NCBI RefSeq assembly: GCF_005845215.1
Contig: NZ_SPHO01000005.1
Location: 1-64,000, forward strand
Direction: 5' to 3'
DNA: 64,000 nt
From: Clostridium sp. 1001271st1 H5
Lineage (GTDB): Bacteria > Bacillota > Clostridia > Lachnospirales > Lachnospiraceae
A program made the translations under genes and the position numbers. This document shows positions 17,502 to 25,731 of this stretch, piece by piece. The notes below the pieces were generated by a model. The model worked only from the letters and a program-made list of their open reading frames with translations, was not told the origin of the DNA and did no database searches. Position 1 is the first letter of the stretch. Each line of letters opens with the position of its first letter.

Positions 17502-17554
17502 AAAAATCGGGGAAAAAATTGGGCAAAAAATGGCCGATTTTGACCCCGATTTTT
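17502..17554 (+). terminator. Terminator after rlmD
   Basis: AAAAATCGGGG (17502-17512) and CCCCGATTTTT (17544-17554) pair perfectly over 11 bp around a long loop that contains a smaller AATGGCC-type element. The final T run fits a rho-independent terminator working in both directions. Confidence 0.75.
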
Positions 17555-17575
17555 TGGCCTTTTCATAGATGTGAG

Positions 17576-17604
17576 GTAAGCGCCTAAATTTCGGACGGTA
17601 GTTC
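17576..17604. repeat. 29-bp inverted repeat, right copy, at the core/accessory boundary
   Basis: This is the perfect reverse complement of 4880-4908 and begins GTAAGCGCC, an IS66-type tip. A second GGCGCCTAAATTT copy follows at about 17605. It marks the switch from conserved chromosome to accessory sequence. Confidence 0.85.
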
Positions 17605-17688
17605 GGCGCCTAAATTTTTCCTAGTTAAGTTTCACAGGACCTATGTATACCAAAATTTTATATATAATCTTGTAACATTACCTTTATC

Positions 17689-18225
17689 CTACTCCTGTCT
17701 ATTTCCATTCACTTTTTTGGCAAACTCTTTGATATAGGGCTTAAAGTTCTTATGCTCTGCAGGCTGCGTTGCAAGAGGGATGGCGAAATCAGTTACCGTC
17801 ATTACAAAAAACTGGCTGCTGTCTTTAAAGTAAAAAGCAACTTTGCCCATCGCTCCAAGTTTTACTTCTTTCAACATGCTGGCCGTGATATGTAAGATAA
17901 AATCCGGATCTACTTCCATCTTTGTCATGGACGGGCAGGGAACAGCCATGATATACATCTCATCCTCCCGGTATCGGACGATCAGATTGGGCATATGGGA
18001 ATATCCGGACTGTATCCGGTCATAACCTTTCACCGTAGAGACCGCGTCTTTCGCCCCCTGTGCCATAACAATCTCAAAGCCCGCTGTTTCCGGAACCGCG
18101 CTCTCGGAACCTTCAATGATTGACTGAATTAGCATCGCATGTTTCCGCTGTGTTTTCTTGTCCGTGAGCTTAATGAGTACAAGCGCTAATATGAGTGGAA
18201 CACATAAAAATAAAATCAGATACAT
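17689..18225 (-). CDS. Membrane-anchored protein of unknown function
   Basis: This 178-residue protein starts with one membrane segment (Y-L-I-L-F-L-C-V-P-L-I-L-A-L-V-L-I), then a basic stretch (D-K-K-T-Q-R-K-H) and a mixed soluble domain. The start at 18225 follows GGAGAG; a longer frame starting at 18285 has no ribosome site and runs into the gene upstream. No family is recognised. It lies 22 bases after the creatininase-like gene on the same strand, so the two are probably one operon. Confidence 0.65.
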   Translation of the reverse strand: MYLILFLCVPLILALVLIKLTDKKTQRKHAMLIQSIIEGSESAVPETAGFEIVMAQGAKDAVSTVKGYDRIQSGYSHMPNLIVRYREDEMYIMAVPCPSMTKMEVDPDFILHITASMLKEVKLGAMGKVAFYFKDSSQFFVMTVTDFAIPLATQPAEHKNFKPYIKEFAKKVNGNRQE

Positions 18226-18247
18226 CGTTTTTCTCTCCTTTTCCTTA

Positions 18248-19096
18248 TCACTTCTTTGAAATGAATTCGTCAATTTTTTTTGCAATATCGTTCACCTGTA
18301 AACAGATCATATCTTCCACATGGTGGCTGACATCCTTGTAACCGGCTGGATTTCCTGCATAGCCGAGGGGGACGGTATTTTTTATTTCCTCGCCTCCCTG
18401 AAGCCATTTTTGCAGTTTTGCCTGATCCAGAGATGTGGACTTTAACGTTTCGGCGGTCTCTAAATCCACCAGCTGGGGATAAAAATAATTCAAAACCGCT
18501 GTTTCAAACGCTCCGGCATGAATATCTAACAGACCAGACTCCGTCGGCTCCGTTTCTGTAAACCATTCCATTGGATAGTCAGGATTTACTACCAGCAGAA
18601 AATCTTCATGCCCCTGCCAACCATACAGTTCTAAATCCATGGAATTTAAAACGAGTTTGCAGGACAGCCCCAGCTCGGAATTAGCCCTTTTTATCGCATC
18701 AATAAGTGCCTGTACGTGGGCGGCATCTCCATGATAGTTAAAACAAAAAATATCGCGGAATGTAAAACGGCTCATATTTTCAAAAATTTCAAACAGGACC
18801 TGTGAAAATGTTTCCGGCCGAAGGGAAAAGGTACCCGGAAAACTGCCAGTACAGTGATTGATTCCCCAATAGTAAGGCGGCGCAATCACGCTCTCCCTAT
18901 TCATTTCAGCCAGTTTTTTCCGAACCAGCCTGCACATGGCATAGCTCCAGTAGATGTCGGAGCCAAGAGGGAGATGTGGGCCATGTTCCTCGATAACGCC
19001 GAGTGGAAACAGAAGCGCTGTGGTTTTCAGCGCTGTATTTTGAAATTTTGTCCAGTTTTCCTCTGCCATCGTTTCCTGAAAAATAGATGTAAACAT
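18248..19096 (-). CDS. Creatininase family protein
   Basis: This 282-residue protein has creatininase-family metal motifs: G-V-I-E-E-H-G-P-H-L-P-L-G-S-D (Glu, His, Asp), G-I-N-H-C-T-G-S-F-P-G-T-F and C-F-N-Y-H-G-D-A-A-H. The family includes creatinine amidohydrolase and enzymes acting on formamides of cofactor and peptide precursors, so the substrate is open. The start at 19096 follows GAGAGG and opens M-F-T-S-I-F-Q-E; extra codons upstream have no start support. It is co-directional with the unknown membrane protein downstream. Confidence 0.82.
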   Translation of the reverse strand: MFTSIFQETMAEENWTKFQNTALKTTALLFPLGVIEEHGPHLPLGSDIYWSYAMCRLVRKKLAEMNRESVIAPPYYWGINHCTGSFPGTFSLRPETFSQVLFEIFENMSRFTFRDIFCFNYHGDAAHVQALIDAIKRANSELGLSCKLVLNSMDLELYGWQGHEDFLLVVNPDYPMEWFTETEPTESGLLDIHAGAFETAVLNYFYPQLVDLETAETLKSTSLDQAKLQKWLQGGEEIKNTVPLGYAGNPAGYKDVSHHVEDMICLQVNDIAKKIDEFISKK

Positions 19097-19713
19097 ATCT
19101 TTTTTCCTCTCATTTAATTGATCTACCCGGGTGGGGGCATTTGTTAGATTGACCTTTTCGCAGCACACGCCGCCGAAATGCAATGACGCTAATTTTTTTA
19201 TTGATATTTGCCCGCAAAACGGCTTGAAATCGCTCATTTCTCTTTAAGGGATAGGGACGGAACCCCTGATAGAATGGGACTTGGAGGGCTGTCGTTCCAT
19301 TCTGTGTTAAAACTTCTCGCAAGGTTTTTTCTAAGGTAGGGCGGGATTTTGCCCACCGAAAAACAGGGAGGATATCATGCAACAAGCCTTACGCTGATTG
19401 AGGAGCGCCGTTTTATCCGACGTTGAGCCAGACCATGTACAGCCCCCGGTGGTATGGGAGAAACGGAAAAAGGCCGCCGAGCAGAAGCGCCAACAGAGGA
19501 AACGCGTCACATTTTAGGCTCGAAAAAAGCCTTGTAAAGATGGGGCTTTACGGACGCTGAACCAAAAATGGGAGGGTTATACGATTTCACCTGAATCCCC
19601 GTAAGCAGGCCCTATCGTTCCGCCCAACCGCCTCAGCGTGAGAGTTTGTCCTCTCCCATGTCGGGGCGGTTTTCTTGCGCGGCAGGAATTCGGATTTGTC
19701 AAAACAGTAGTGG

Positions 19714-19755
19714 CAAGCATTTTGCAGGAGTATATCCACTCTTGTAAAATGCTTG
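19714..19755. repeat. 17-bp hairpin
   Basis: CAAGCATTTTGCAGGAG and CTCTTGTAAAATGCTTG pair over 17 positions (two as G-U in RNA) around an 8-base loop. There is no T run, so it is not a simple terminator. It could be a recognition site of a mobile element. Confidence 0.7.
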
Positions 19756-19969
19756 TTGGAGTCCGTAGTTTACCCCCCGGAAAAGGACCACTGCTGGCGG
19801 TTCTTTCATCGCTTCTTACGGGGCGGTTGCGTGTCCTGCGGACACTTCTAACCCAGGAGGACAACCTTTCCCAGCCGGTAAAGCTCCCTTTATTTAGCGC
19901 ACGTAAGGGCGCGTGGCCGCTCCACCTGTGGAACGTTCGCAATGCAAGCGGCCCTTGCCGGGGGATTGG

Positions 19970-20048
19970 GGGAGCCCCCAACAAGCGGTTTGAACCGTTT
20001 TCGCAAAGCGGAAAATGGGCAAACGCACAACGGTGTGTACCGTTGTGC
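19970..20048. other. Hairpin cluster, candidate transfer origin
   Basis: Three inverted repeats follow closely: GGGGG/CCCCC near 19970, CGGTT-TG-AACCG near 19986, and GCACAACGGT-GTGT-ACCGTTGTGC at 20025-20048. Stacked small hairpins beside broken mobile-element genes are typical of oriT regions, but no relaxase gene is present and no nick site can be named. Confidence 0.3.
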
Positions 20049-20135
20049 CCTGCTTGCCAGTATTGAAAACAGCAAAATAAGAAATGTGCCTTTTATCAAG
20101 AGGGCATAGGTAAATCAGTCCTACAAAATGGAATT

Positions 20136-20618
20136 TTACTTTAATCTGAAAGGATAAACATGAATAGTATGTCTGCTTAGTTCAATAGTTTCGATATCAA
20201 ACAGATTCAGTTCACCAAATTCATAGTATATATCTCCCTTCTTATCTGTTTTCGCATTTCCCTTATACCATGCGCCAGTACGAAAAGTTTGAATTAAAAT
20301 TTTTTCGTCATTAACGAAGCTATAATCAACTTCCTCTCCATAGAAGTATCCAGAATCATATAGAAGATTTATCTGTTCATTCTCAATTTTAAGCAAGGCA
20401 AATGCTTCTTCACTTTCACCTGAGAAATAAGAAAAAATCAGGTATTTCTTAGATGGGGAAAGTTGCAGTGAACCTCCACCATAACCCCCAGAAGCATAAG
20501 AAATCTCGAATCTGTTCTCTACTGTATCGTTGGAAATTAAAGATAGAATAATTTCATCATCATCCTCTAAAATAACTTTTTTCCCGTCTGATAAGAATAC
20601 AACTTTTGTTTCTTCCAT
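20136..20618 (-). CDS. Unknown soluble protein, beta-rich
   Basis: This protein of 160 residues is acidic and rich in alternating hydrophobic residues and aromatic/glycine turns (Y-A-S-G-G-Y-G-G-G-S-L). It has no signal peptide or membrane segment. The pattern suggests a beta-propeller-like or immunity-type fold, but no family is recognised. The ATG at 20618 follows AAAGGGA on the minus strand. It stands alone between the remnant region and the LytTR regulator. Confidence 0.65.
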   Translation of the reverse strand: MEETKVVFLSDGKKVILEDDDEIILSLISNDTVENRFEISYASGGYGGGSLQLSPSKKYLIFSYFSGESEEAFALLKIENEQINLLYDSGYFYGEEVDYSFVNDEKILIQTFRTGAWYKGNAKTDKKGDIYYEFGELNLFDIETIELSRHTIHVYPFRLK

Positions 20619-21181
20619 AAAAATCCCTTTCTACAACTCCAAATTTGTCGAATACGCCTTCTCCGCCAAAGGAAACACTCTTCTTCCTTTTACTCGTTGG
20701 ATCTGTCAAGTTATTCTGCGTATCATTATATCGTGTTTCAAGTCTTTATAAAATCCGGGCGGGATTCTGGGTAGTTTATACTTTGAAAACACATCAAAAA
20801 TACAAGCTGGATAAACTTTAAAATCCCTATTCACCGGTGTTCCCGGCATTGCCGCACCTTTAATAAAGTCGAAAAACAATTTGAACCCAATACTATTTTT
20901 TATTATGAAGCATGATGTAAGCTTCCGGTCAAATCACAGCTTAATGTTTTGTATGAGTGTGTTCCGTCAGGTCAGGCCGGACATAATAAATATATCACAG
21001 TTATTGGTAGGTCTTGCTTCTATTTCATTACATTACCATAGGCGTTTCATGACATTCTCTTTGAATTGGTTTAGAATTATGGTAAAATTATACCCATTCG
21101 GGCCCCGCATAACTGAATGCTACGCATGGGCGCGCTCTGCGCGATAAGGTATAACAATTTAACAAACGGATTAGGAGAACG
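20619..21181 (+). promoter_or_regulatory. 563-base spacer with candidate promoter for the LytTR regulator
   Basis: No supported gene is present; an 88-codon frame at 20881-21147 has no ribosome site and no recognisable content. TTGAAT (21061-21066) and TAAAAT (21083-21088) form a plausible promoter with 16-base spacing, about 95 bases before the regulator gene. Confidence 0.4.
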
Positions 21182-21898
21182 ATGATGTTGCGGATTGGTA
21201 TTTGTGACGATGATCCTCATATGCTTAACTATCTCTCGGCTTTGTGTACGAAAATTCTGCCTGAAGCAGTCGTTACAGAGTATCGAGGCGGTATGGAGTT
21301 TTTAAGCAGCACCGGAAGTTTTGAAATTATTTTAATGGATGTGCGTATGGAGGGGCTGGACGGCTTAAACGTAATCAAACAGCTCCAAAACAGAATTTCA
21401 AAAAAAACGCCGAACTCGCCGGCCGTGATTTTTATTACGGCTTATGATGAATATGTATTTGAAGCGCTGGATTTATTTCCGTTCCATTATTTATTAAAGC
21501 CTCTCGATGAAGAAAAATTTGAGATGATACTGAAACGTGCGGCAGAAAGGTATGAAAAAAAGGAAAAAGAAGAGGCTGTTTTTTTTCACACAAAAACCCG
21601 CCATTTACATATTTATCCCAGGGATATTTACTTTGTGGAGAGTAACCTGCGAAAGGCCGTTATTAATCTACAGCACGAGCAATTTGAAGTGTATTCTACG
21701 ATGGCGGAGTTGGAAAACTTGTTTGGGGACTCTTTCTTTCGCTGTCACAGGGGGTACCTGGTGAATCTTGGAAAGGTCCAAAGCTATGACAGGGCTACGA
21801 TCACACTGATTAATGGGAAGCGTGTAATTTTATCCAAGACGAAATATGCGGAATTCGTAGATGCGTATATGCGTTATTTAAAAATCAATGAGGGGTAG
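21182..21898 (+). CDS. LytTR-family response regulator (AgrA/VirR-like)
   Basis: This protein has 238 residues. The receiver domain is at about 1-120, with acidic pair I-C-D-D-D, phosphoacceptor Asp in I-L-M-D-V-R-M, T in F-I-T-A-Y and K in L-L-K-P-L. The LytTR DNA-binding domain is at about 140-235 (F-V-E-S-N-L-R, F-F-R-C-H-R-G-Y-L-V-N). GGAGAAC precedes the start; either of two adjacent ATG codons could be used. Such regulators control bacteriocin, quorum or surface genes with a GHKL kinase, but no kinase lies beside it. The only GHKL kinase in the window is at the far right end. Confidence 0.88.
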   Translation: MMLRIGICDDDPHMLNYLSALCTKILPEAVVTEYRGGMEFLSSTGSFEIILMDVRMEGLDGLNVIKQLQNRISKKTPNSPAVIFITAYDEYVFEALDLFPFHYLLKPLDEEKFEMILKRAAERYEKKEKEEAVFFHTKTRHLHIYPRDIYFVESNLRKAVINLQHEQFEVYSTMAELENLFGDSFFRCHRGYLVNLGKVQSYDRATITLINGKRVILSKTKYAEFVDAYMRYLKINEG

Positions 21899-22158
21899 AA
21901 TGGGCTGCTGTTACAATTCGGCAGCCCTGTGTTTTTTGTGAGCGCTCTTTTGGTTACATAATCAATATAGTTTCATGGCAGTTCTGATAAACATCTCTAT
22001 GTATGTGATAAAATAAGATAAGACTGCATGGAAAAAAATTGTAACGTATGCCGGGGGCCAGGATAAGAATTTTACTATTATGAGATAAGGGGAAAATGCT
22101 TTTTGTAGAAAATTTCGAGGATAATACGATATAGAGCTATAGATAGTCAGGAGAAAAT
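21899..22158. other. Spacer after the LytTR regulator gene
   Basis: This is 260 bases without a gene. GGCTGCTGTTACAATTCGGCAGCC near 21902-21925 forms a short stem (GGCTGC/GCAGCC) that may terminate the regulator transcript. Confidence 0.4.
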
Positions 22159-22845
22159 ATGGAATGGTATGGGAAACTGAGAAAAAGTTTTTTTGTCTAT
22201 AATTTCAGCCAGTACCTGCTGAAGTTTCTGGAGGACAAGGCAGGCCTTGCCGGACGAAGTAATTCCGATAAGTGGAGTCTGTTTTTTGAAAAAGTGGAGT
22301 GTTGGAAAAATCGATACTGTATTTCTTCAGAACTGGTGACACTCTATGGAGTAAATGGCTGGTATGTGGATTTTAGGTTCAGCCGCTTTAAGCTGCCTGA
22401 CAGCAGGGAATATCAAATAGAGGAATATGCAGCGATTCTGTTGTTCATCGATTTAGTAAACTCCTGTGATGGCGATGCAATGGAATTTGAATGTTTGAAG
22501 AATACAGAATTTGAAGAATATTTTCAATATTATGATTATCCTGTGGAGGAGAATGCTGTGTTATCCAAAACGCAGTTTTGTGATGAATTACAGCACTTGT
22601 ACAACAGCTCTTTTGAACGGTTTCAGTATTATGTGAATCAGCCGGCAAAACAGAATCCGAACGTGATTGAAAAATTAGAGTTACAGTATCCAATCTATAT
22701 AAACTATATGGATTTTTTTAGGAGTAATATACGAGAAAACAGCAAAATAGTACGGTTAAATTCATTTGGACGCGATGAAGATATATGGTATATGGTACCC
22801 GTTAATTTTGCTGTATTCTTGATTGCTGTGAGAGAAATTATCTAA
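22159..22845 (+). CDS. Unknown soluble protein, aromatic-rich
   Basis: This 228-residue protein is rich in Phe, Tyr and Trp and has no signal peptide or membrane segment. AGGAG lies seven bases before the ATG. No family is recognised. It is followed in the same phase by a short MORN/YwqK-like coding remnant, and the gene neighbourhood is full of proteins that look like toxin immunities, so an immunity role is possible (inference). Confidence 0.6.
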   Translation: MEWYGKLRKSFFVYNFSQYLLKFLEDKAGLAGRSNSDKWSLFFEKVECWKNRYCISSELVTLYGVNGWYVDFRFSRFKLPDSREYQIEEYAAILLFIDLVNSCDGDAMEFECLKNTEFEEYFQYYDYPVEENAVLSKTQFCDELQHLYNSSFERFQYYVNQPAKQNPNVIEKLELQYPIYINYMDFFRSNIRENSKIVRLNSFGRDEDIWYMVPVNFAVFLIAVREII

Positions 22846-22911
22846 TGGGGAGATAATGAAGCCAGTAACAGATATGAAACAGGTGAAATTCGATTTCGTT
22901 ATTCGAGAAAA

Positions 22912-23076
22912 ATGTCAGATGACGGCACTGAATGGATACGGCACGGGCTATTTACAGAATATCATCAGAACGGCAACATATTGTCAACAGGGATGTATAA
23001 TGAAGGCTTAGAAAATGGGCGCTGGAAAGATTATCATGAAAATGGAAACTTAGAAAGTGAAGAGATTTTTGAGTAA
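22912..23076 (+). pseudogene. MORN/YwqK-like C-terminal remnant
   Basis: A frame of 54 codons reads E-Y-H-Q-N-G-N-I-L-S-T-G-M-Y and W-K-D-Y-H-E-N-G-N-L-E-S, two units of the repeat found in YwqK-type and MORN-repeat proteins. The similarity starts before the ATG (R-Y-E-T-G-E-I-R-F-R-Y) with no start codon, right after the stop of the previous gene and in the same phase. It is most likely the tail of a truncated gene. Confidence 0.5.
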
Positions 23077-23104
23077 TTATACAAATTCCAGATCAAGCAA
23101 TTGA

Positions 23105-23134
23105 TTGACATTTTTGAAAAACCAACATTATAGT
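23105..23134 (+). promoter_or_regulatory. Promoter upstream of the first two-component system
   Basis: TTGACA at 23105-23110 and TATAGT at 23129-23134 (18-base spacing) make a good housekeeping promoter. A second, probably activator-dependent start lies just downstream. Confidence 0.55.
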
Positions 23135-23166
23135 ATGAGAAAATCTTGAGATTTATGCGCTATACT
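23134..23166 (+). promoter_or_regulatory. Candidate response-regulator site and second promoter (regulator copy)
   Basis: TATGAG at 23134-23139 and CTTGAG at 23145-23150 are direct repeats 11 bases apart. TATACT at 23161-23166 follows as -10. The distance from TTGAGA to TATACT is 9 bases, exactly as in the promoter of the ABC genes at 24993-25025. OmpR-type activators bind direct repeats with this period, so self-activation is inferred. Confidence 0.5.
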
Positions 23167-23195
23167 ATTCTGTGTGATAAGGGGGTGATCTTCAA

Positions 23196-23870
23196 GTGAC
23201 AAATAAGATACTATTGGTCGATGACGAAAAAGGCGTTGTCGATGTAATGAAAGATTATTTTCAACTATCGGGCTATCAAGTAATGACGGCATATAGTGGG
23301 ACTGAAGCTCTTACAAAAATTCAAAGACAGCCGGACATTATTTTGCTGGACATCAATATGCCCGATATTGACGGGCTGACAGTCTGCCAGACTATTCGGG
23401 AACATATCACTTGTCCAATCCTGTTTCTAACTGCACGGATTGAAACAGCGGACAAAATTAAAGGCTTCTCTGTGGGGGCGGATGACTATATTGTAAAGCC
23501 GTTTGACCTCGATGAATTGGGGGCAAGAGTTGCGGCACACTTGCGACGAGAAAACAGAAAGCAAGAACACTCTATGCTCCGTTTTTTTGGAGATATGGCG
23601 ATAGACTACACGAAGCGAGAGGTCACGATCAATGGGGCTCCCGTTGTCTTATCTAAAAAAGAGTTTGATATTGTAGAGCTGCTGTCTGTCAATGCTGGGC
23701 AAGTTTTTGACCGTGAACGGATTTACGAAATCGTCTGGGGGATTGATGGTGATGGAAACAGCGATACGATTATGGAGCATATTCGTAAAGTGCGGAGCAA
23801 ATTTGCTATGCTGACAATGCACAGCTATATTGACACTGTTTGGGGGATGGGCTATAAATGGAACGGATAA
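23196..23870 (+). CDS. OmpR-family response regulator
   Basis: This regulator is 224 residues long. The receiver domain (1-120) has acidic residues in L-V-D-D-E, the phosphoacceptor in L-L-D-I-N-M-P, T in F-L-T-A-R and K in I-V-K-P-F. The winged-helix domain spans about 130-224 and ends M-G-Y-K-W. It starts at GTG with GGGGGTGAT upstream and overlaps the kinase gene by 13 bases. It should switch on the ABC transporter operon behind it, whose promoter shares its motif. Confidence 0.9.
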   Translation: MTNKILLVDDEKGVVDVMKDYFQLSGYQVMTAYSGTEALTKIQRQPDIILLDINMPDIDGLTVCQTIREHITCPILFLTARIETADKIKGFSVGADDYIVKPFDLDELGARVAAHLRRENRKQEHSMLRFFGDMAIDYTKREVTINGAPVVLSKKEFDIVELLSVNAGQVFDRERIYEIVWGIDGDGNSDTIMEHIRKVRSKFAMLTMHSYIDTVWGMGYKWNG

Positions 23871-24997
23871 AACAAATGAGTTTGAAAAAAGCCTTATTCA
23901 CCTTAACCGTTATTAACCTTTTAGCAGCAATCGTCCTTTCGGCATTGGCTTTTGGGGTATGTCTGGAAATCAGATCGCAGATTGCACCGCAAGGTATTGT
24001 CATCTATACCGGCGCACCTTCCATGACAACTGCTCTGGAGCCATCCGGGCAAGCGATATTTTGGGCAAGGGCTTTGGAAGTCATGCAATTTGCTTTACCT
24101 GTTTTGATTTTTATATGCTCCTCATTTTCAACAGCGGTATTGTTCTATAATCTAAAGTTGAAAAAGCCTGTTGAAGTTCTAACAAACGGAGCAAACCGCA
24201 TAATAGCCAATGATTTAGATTTCACCGTGGAAACGGATACTTCCGATGAACTGGGACAGCTCTGCGTTGCGTTTGAAACTATGCGGCAGGCTTTGGTTGC
24301 AAATCATAAAGAACTGTGGAGGCAGGCAGAGGAACGCAGACGGCTGAACGCTGCTCTTTCCCATGAGTTGAGAAATCCTGTTACTGTCTTAAAAGGTGCC
24401 GTAAAACTGGCAAACCAGAGCATTAAAAGTGGAATGGCAAGCCAGGAGCAGGTTTCGGAAAATCTGCAGCGCATGGAAGGATATACACAGCGAATTGAAA
24501 AATATGTAGAGATTATGAGTGGCGTTCAGCGGTTAGACCAAATCCCTCTCGGAGCTAAAACGATTGGCTGGGACACTCTCCTTACCGAACTCAAACAGAC
24601 GGTTCAATTGGTTGGCTTGGATAGCGGAAAAGAAATTGAGTTTGAAGCTGCTGGCTCCACAGACGAGCTCGTGATAGATCAGTCTGTACTACTCCAAATA
24701 GCAGAAAACCTTGTTTCCAATGCGTTGCGATTTGCACGGCAGGTTATTCACTTTACCTGTGCCGTAAGCGATGAAACCTTGGAATTGTCTGTTCTGGATG
24801 ATGGAAATGGGTTCCCTCCGGCTCTCATACAGAAGGGCATCCAGCCTTTTCAAAAGGGACATGATGGAACAGACCATTTTGGTATGGGGTTATATATCTG
24901 CAATCTGCTCTGTCAAAAGCATGGTGGAGCCTTAAAAATCGAAAATACTTCCAACGGTGCTTTTGTGCGGGCAACAATAAAAATCAATAAACCTTGA
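23858..24997 (+). CDS. Sensor histidine kinase
   Basis: This kinase has 379 residues. Membrane segments lie near residues 10-32 and 74-100, with a short external loop of about 40 residues between them and a HAMP-like linker after (K-K-P-V-E-V-L-T). The phosphoacceptor box is L-S-H-E-L-R-N-P-V-T; the ATP-binding boxes are N-L-V-S-N-A-L-R, D-D-G-N-G-F and F-G-M-G-L-Y. The short loop suggests it senses within the membrane or through the neighbouring transporter, as in peptide-antibiotic detoxification modules (inference). Confidence 0.9.
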   Translation: MERIKQMSLKKALFTLTVINLLAAIVLSALAFGVCLEIRSQIAPQGIVIYTGAPSMTTALEPSGQAIFWARALEVMQFALPVLIFICSSFSTAVLFYNLKLKKPVEVLTNGANRIIANDLDFTVETDTSDELGQLCVAFETMRQALVANHKELWRQAEERRRLNAALSHELRNPVTVLKGAVKLANQSIKSGMASQEQVSENLQRMEGYTQRIEKYVEIMSGVQRLDQIPLGAKTIGWDTLLTELKQTVQLVGLDSGKEIEFEAAGSTDELVIDQSVLLQIAENLVSNALRFARQVIHFTCAVSDETLELSVLDDGNGFPPALIQKGIQPFQKGHDGTDHFGMGLYICNLLCQKHGGALKIENTSNGAFVRATIKINKP

Positions 24998-25025
24998 GGA
25001 ATTCTTGAGAATTACCTTTTATACT
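24993..25025 (+). promoter_or_regulatory. Candidate response-regulator site and promoter of the ABC operon
   Basis: CTTGAG at 24993-24998 and again at 25004-25009 are direct repeats 11 bases apart, and TATACT at 25020-25025 follows as -10. No normal -35 is present, which fits an activator-dependent promoter. The architecture matches 23134-23166. The stem CTCCTTATC/GATAAGGAG in the leader (25025-25047) covers the ribosome site. Confidence 0.55.
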
Positions 25026-25056
25026 CTCCTTATCAAAGCGATAAGGAGAGTATTTT

Positions 25057-25731
25057 ATGGATATTCAAATGAATGATATATCAAAAATCTACGGAGCGAA
25101 TGAAGATAAAGTCATCGCACTCGATCACGCAAGTATGACGATCCATGAGGGAGATTTTATTTCTATCATGGGGCCGTCCGGGAGCGGGAAAAGCACCTTG
25201 CTCCATATTATTAGCGGATTGGACAGACCGACAAAAGGGTGCGTCCTCTACGGTGATACCGATATTCACAACGGAAGTGACAAAACGCTGTCTGCTTTCC
25301 GCCGTCAAAAGATCGGCTTCATTTTCCAGCAGTTTAATCTGCTCCCGGTACTAACCGCCCGTGAAAACATAATTATGCCGTTGCTTTTGGATAAGCGGCA
25401 GGCAGACGAAGGTTATTTGCGGGAGCTTGCAGCTCTCCTGGGATTAGAAAACCGCCTGTCTCATTTGCCGCATGGGCTTTCTGGGGGACAACAGCAGCGT
25501 GTGGCGATTGCCCGTGCGCTGATTTCAAATCCCGACATCATTTTTGCCGACGAGCCGACTGGCAACCTGGACAGCAAAAGCGGTGGCGAAGTGATGAAAA
25601 TGCTGTGTGGCATTCAGAAAAAATTGAAAAAGACCTTGGTTGTTATTACCCATGACCCACGGATTGCTGAAATGGCCAACCGCCGTTTTACCATTGTTGA
25701 CGGGGTACTTTCGGAGGTGCAGGCAAAATGA
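25057..25731 (+). CDS. ABC transporter ATP-binding protein (MacB/LolD-type)
   Basis: This 224-residue ATPase of the antimicrobial-peptide/lipoprotein exporter type carries Walker [10 protein letters not shown], a Q-loop in I-F-Q-Q-F-N-L-L, signature L-S-G-G-Q-Q-Q-R, Walker [10 protein letters not shown] and the switch His in V-I-T-H-D. It overlaps the permease gene by four bases (ATGA). Together they probably expel or detach a peptide antibiotic from the membrane, under the upstream two-component system. Confidence 0.92.
   Translation: MDIQMNDISKIYGANEDKVIALDHASMTIHEGDFISIMGPSGSGKSTLLHIISGLDRPTKGCVLYGDTDIHNGSDKTLSAFRRQKIGFIFQQFNLLPVLTARENIIMPLLLDKRQADEGYLRELAALLGLENRLSHLPHGLSGGQQQRVAIARALISNPDIIFADEPTGNLDSKSGGEVMKMLCGIQKKLKKTLVVITHDPRIAEMANRRFTIVDGVLSEVQAK

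Larger units (their letters stand above)
19097..20135. other. Gene-poor remnant region, possible decayed conjugative element
   Basis: About 1 kb has no intact gene. Short coding-like remnants are seen, for example a frame ending L-T-L-I-E-E-R-R-F-I-R-R before a TGA near 19427, and another ending K-R-Q-Q-R-K-R-V-T-F near 19515. Several strong hairpins lie at 19714-20048. GC is higher than in the neighbours. The mix of broken frames and stem-loops resembles the mobilisation end of Firmicutes conjugative elements (inference only). Confidence 0.4.

Noticed and set aside
19638..20066. Open frames of 135-142 codons on both strands in the remnant region
   Set aside because: They overlap each other on opposite strands, run through strong hairpins and show no domain pattern or ribosome site.
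20881..21147. 88-codon frame before the LytTR regulator
   Set aside because: No ribosome site and no recognisable domain; overlaps the likely promoter.
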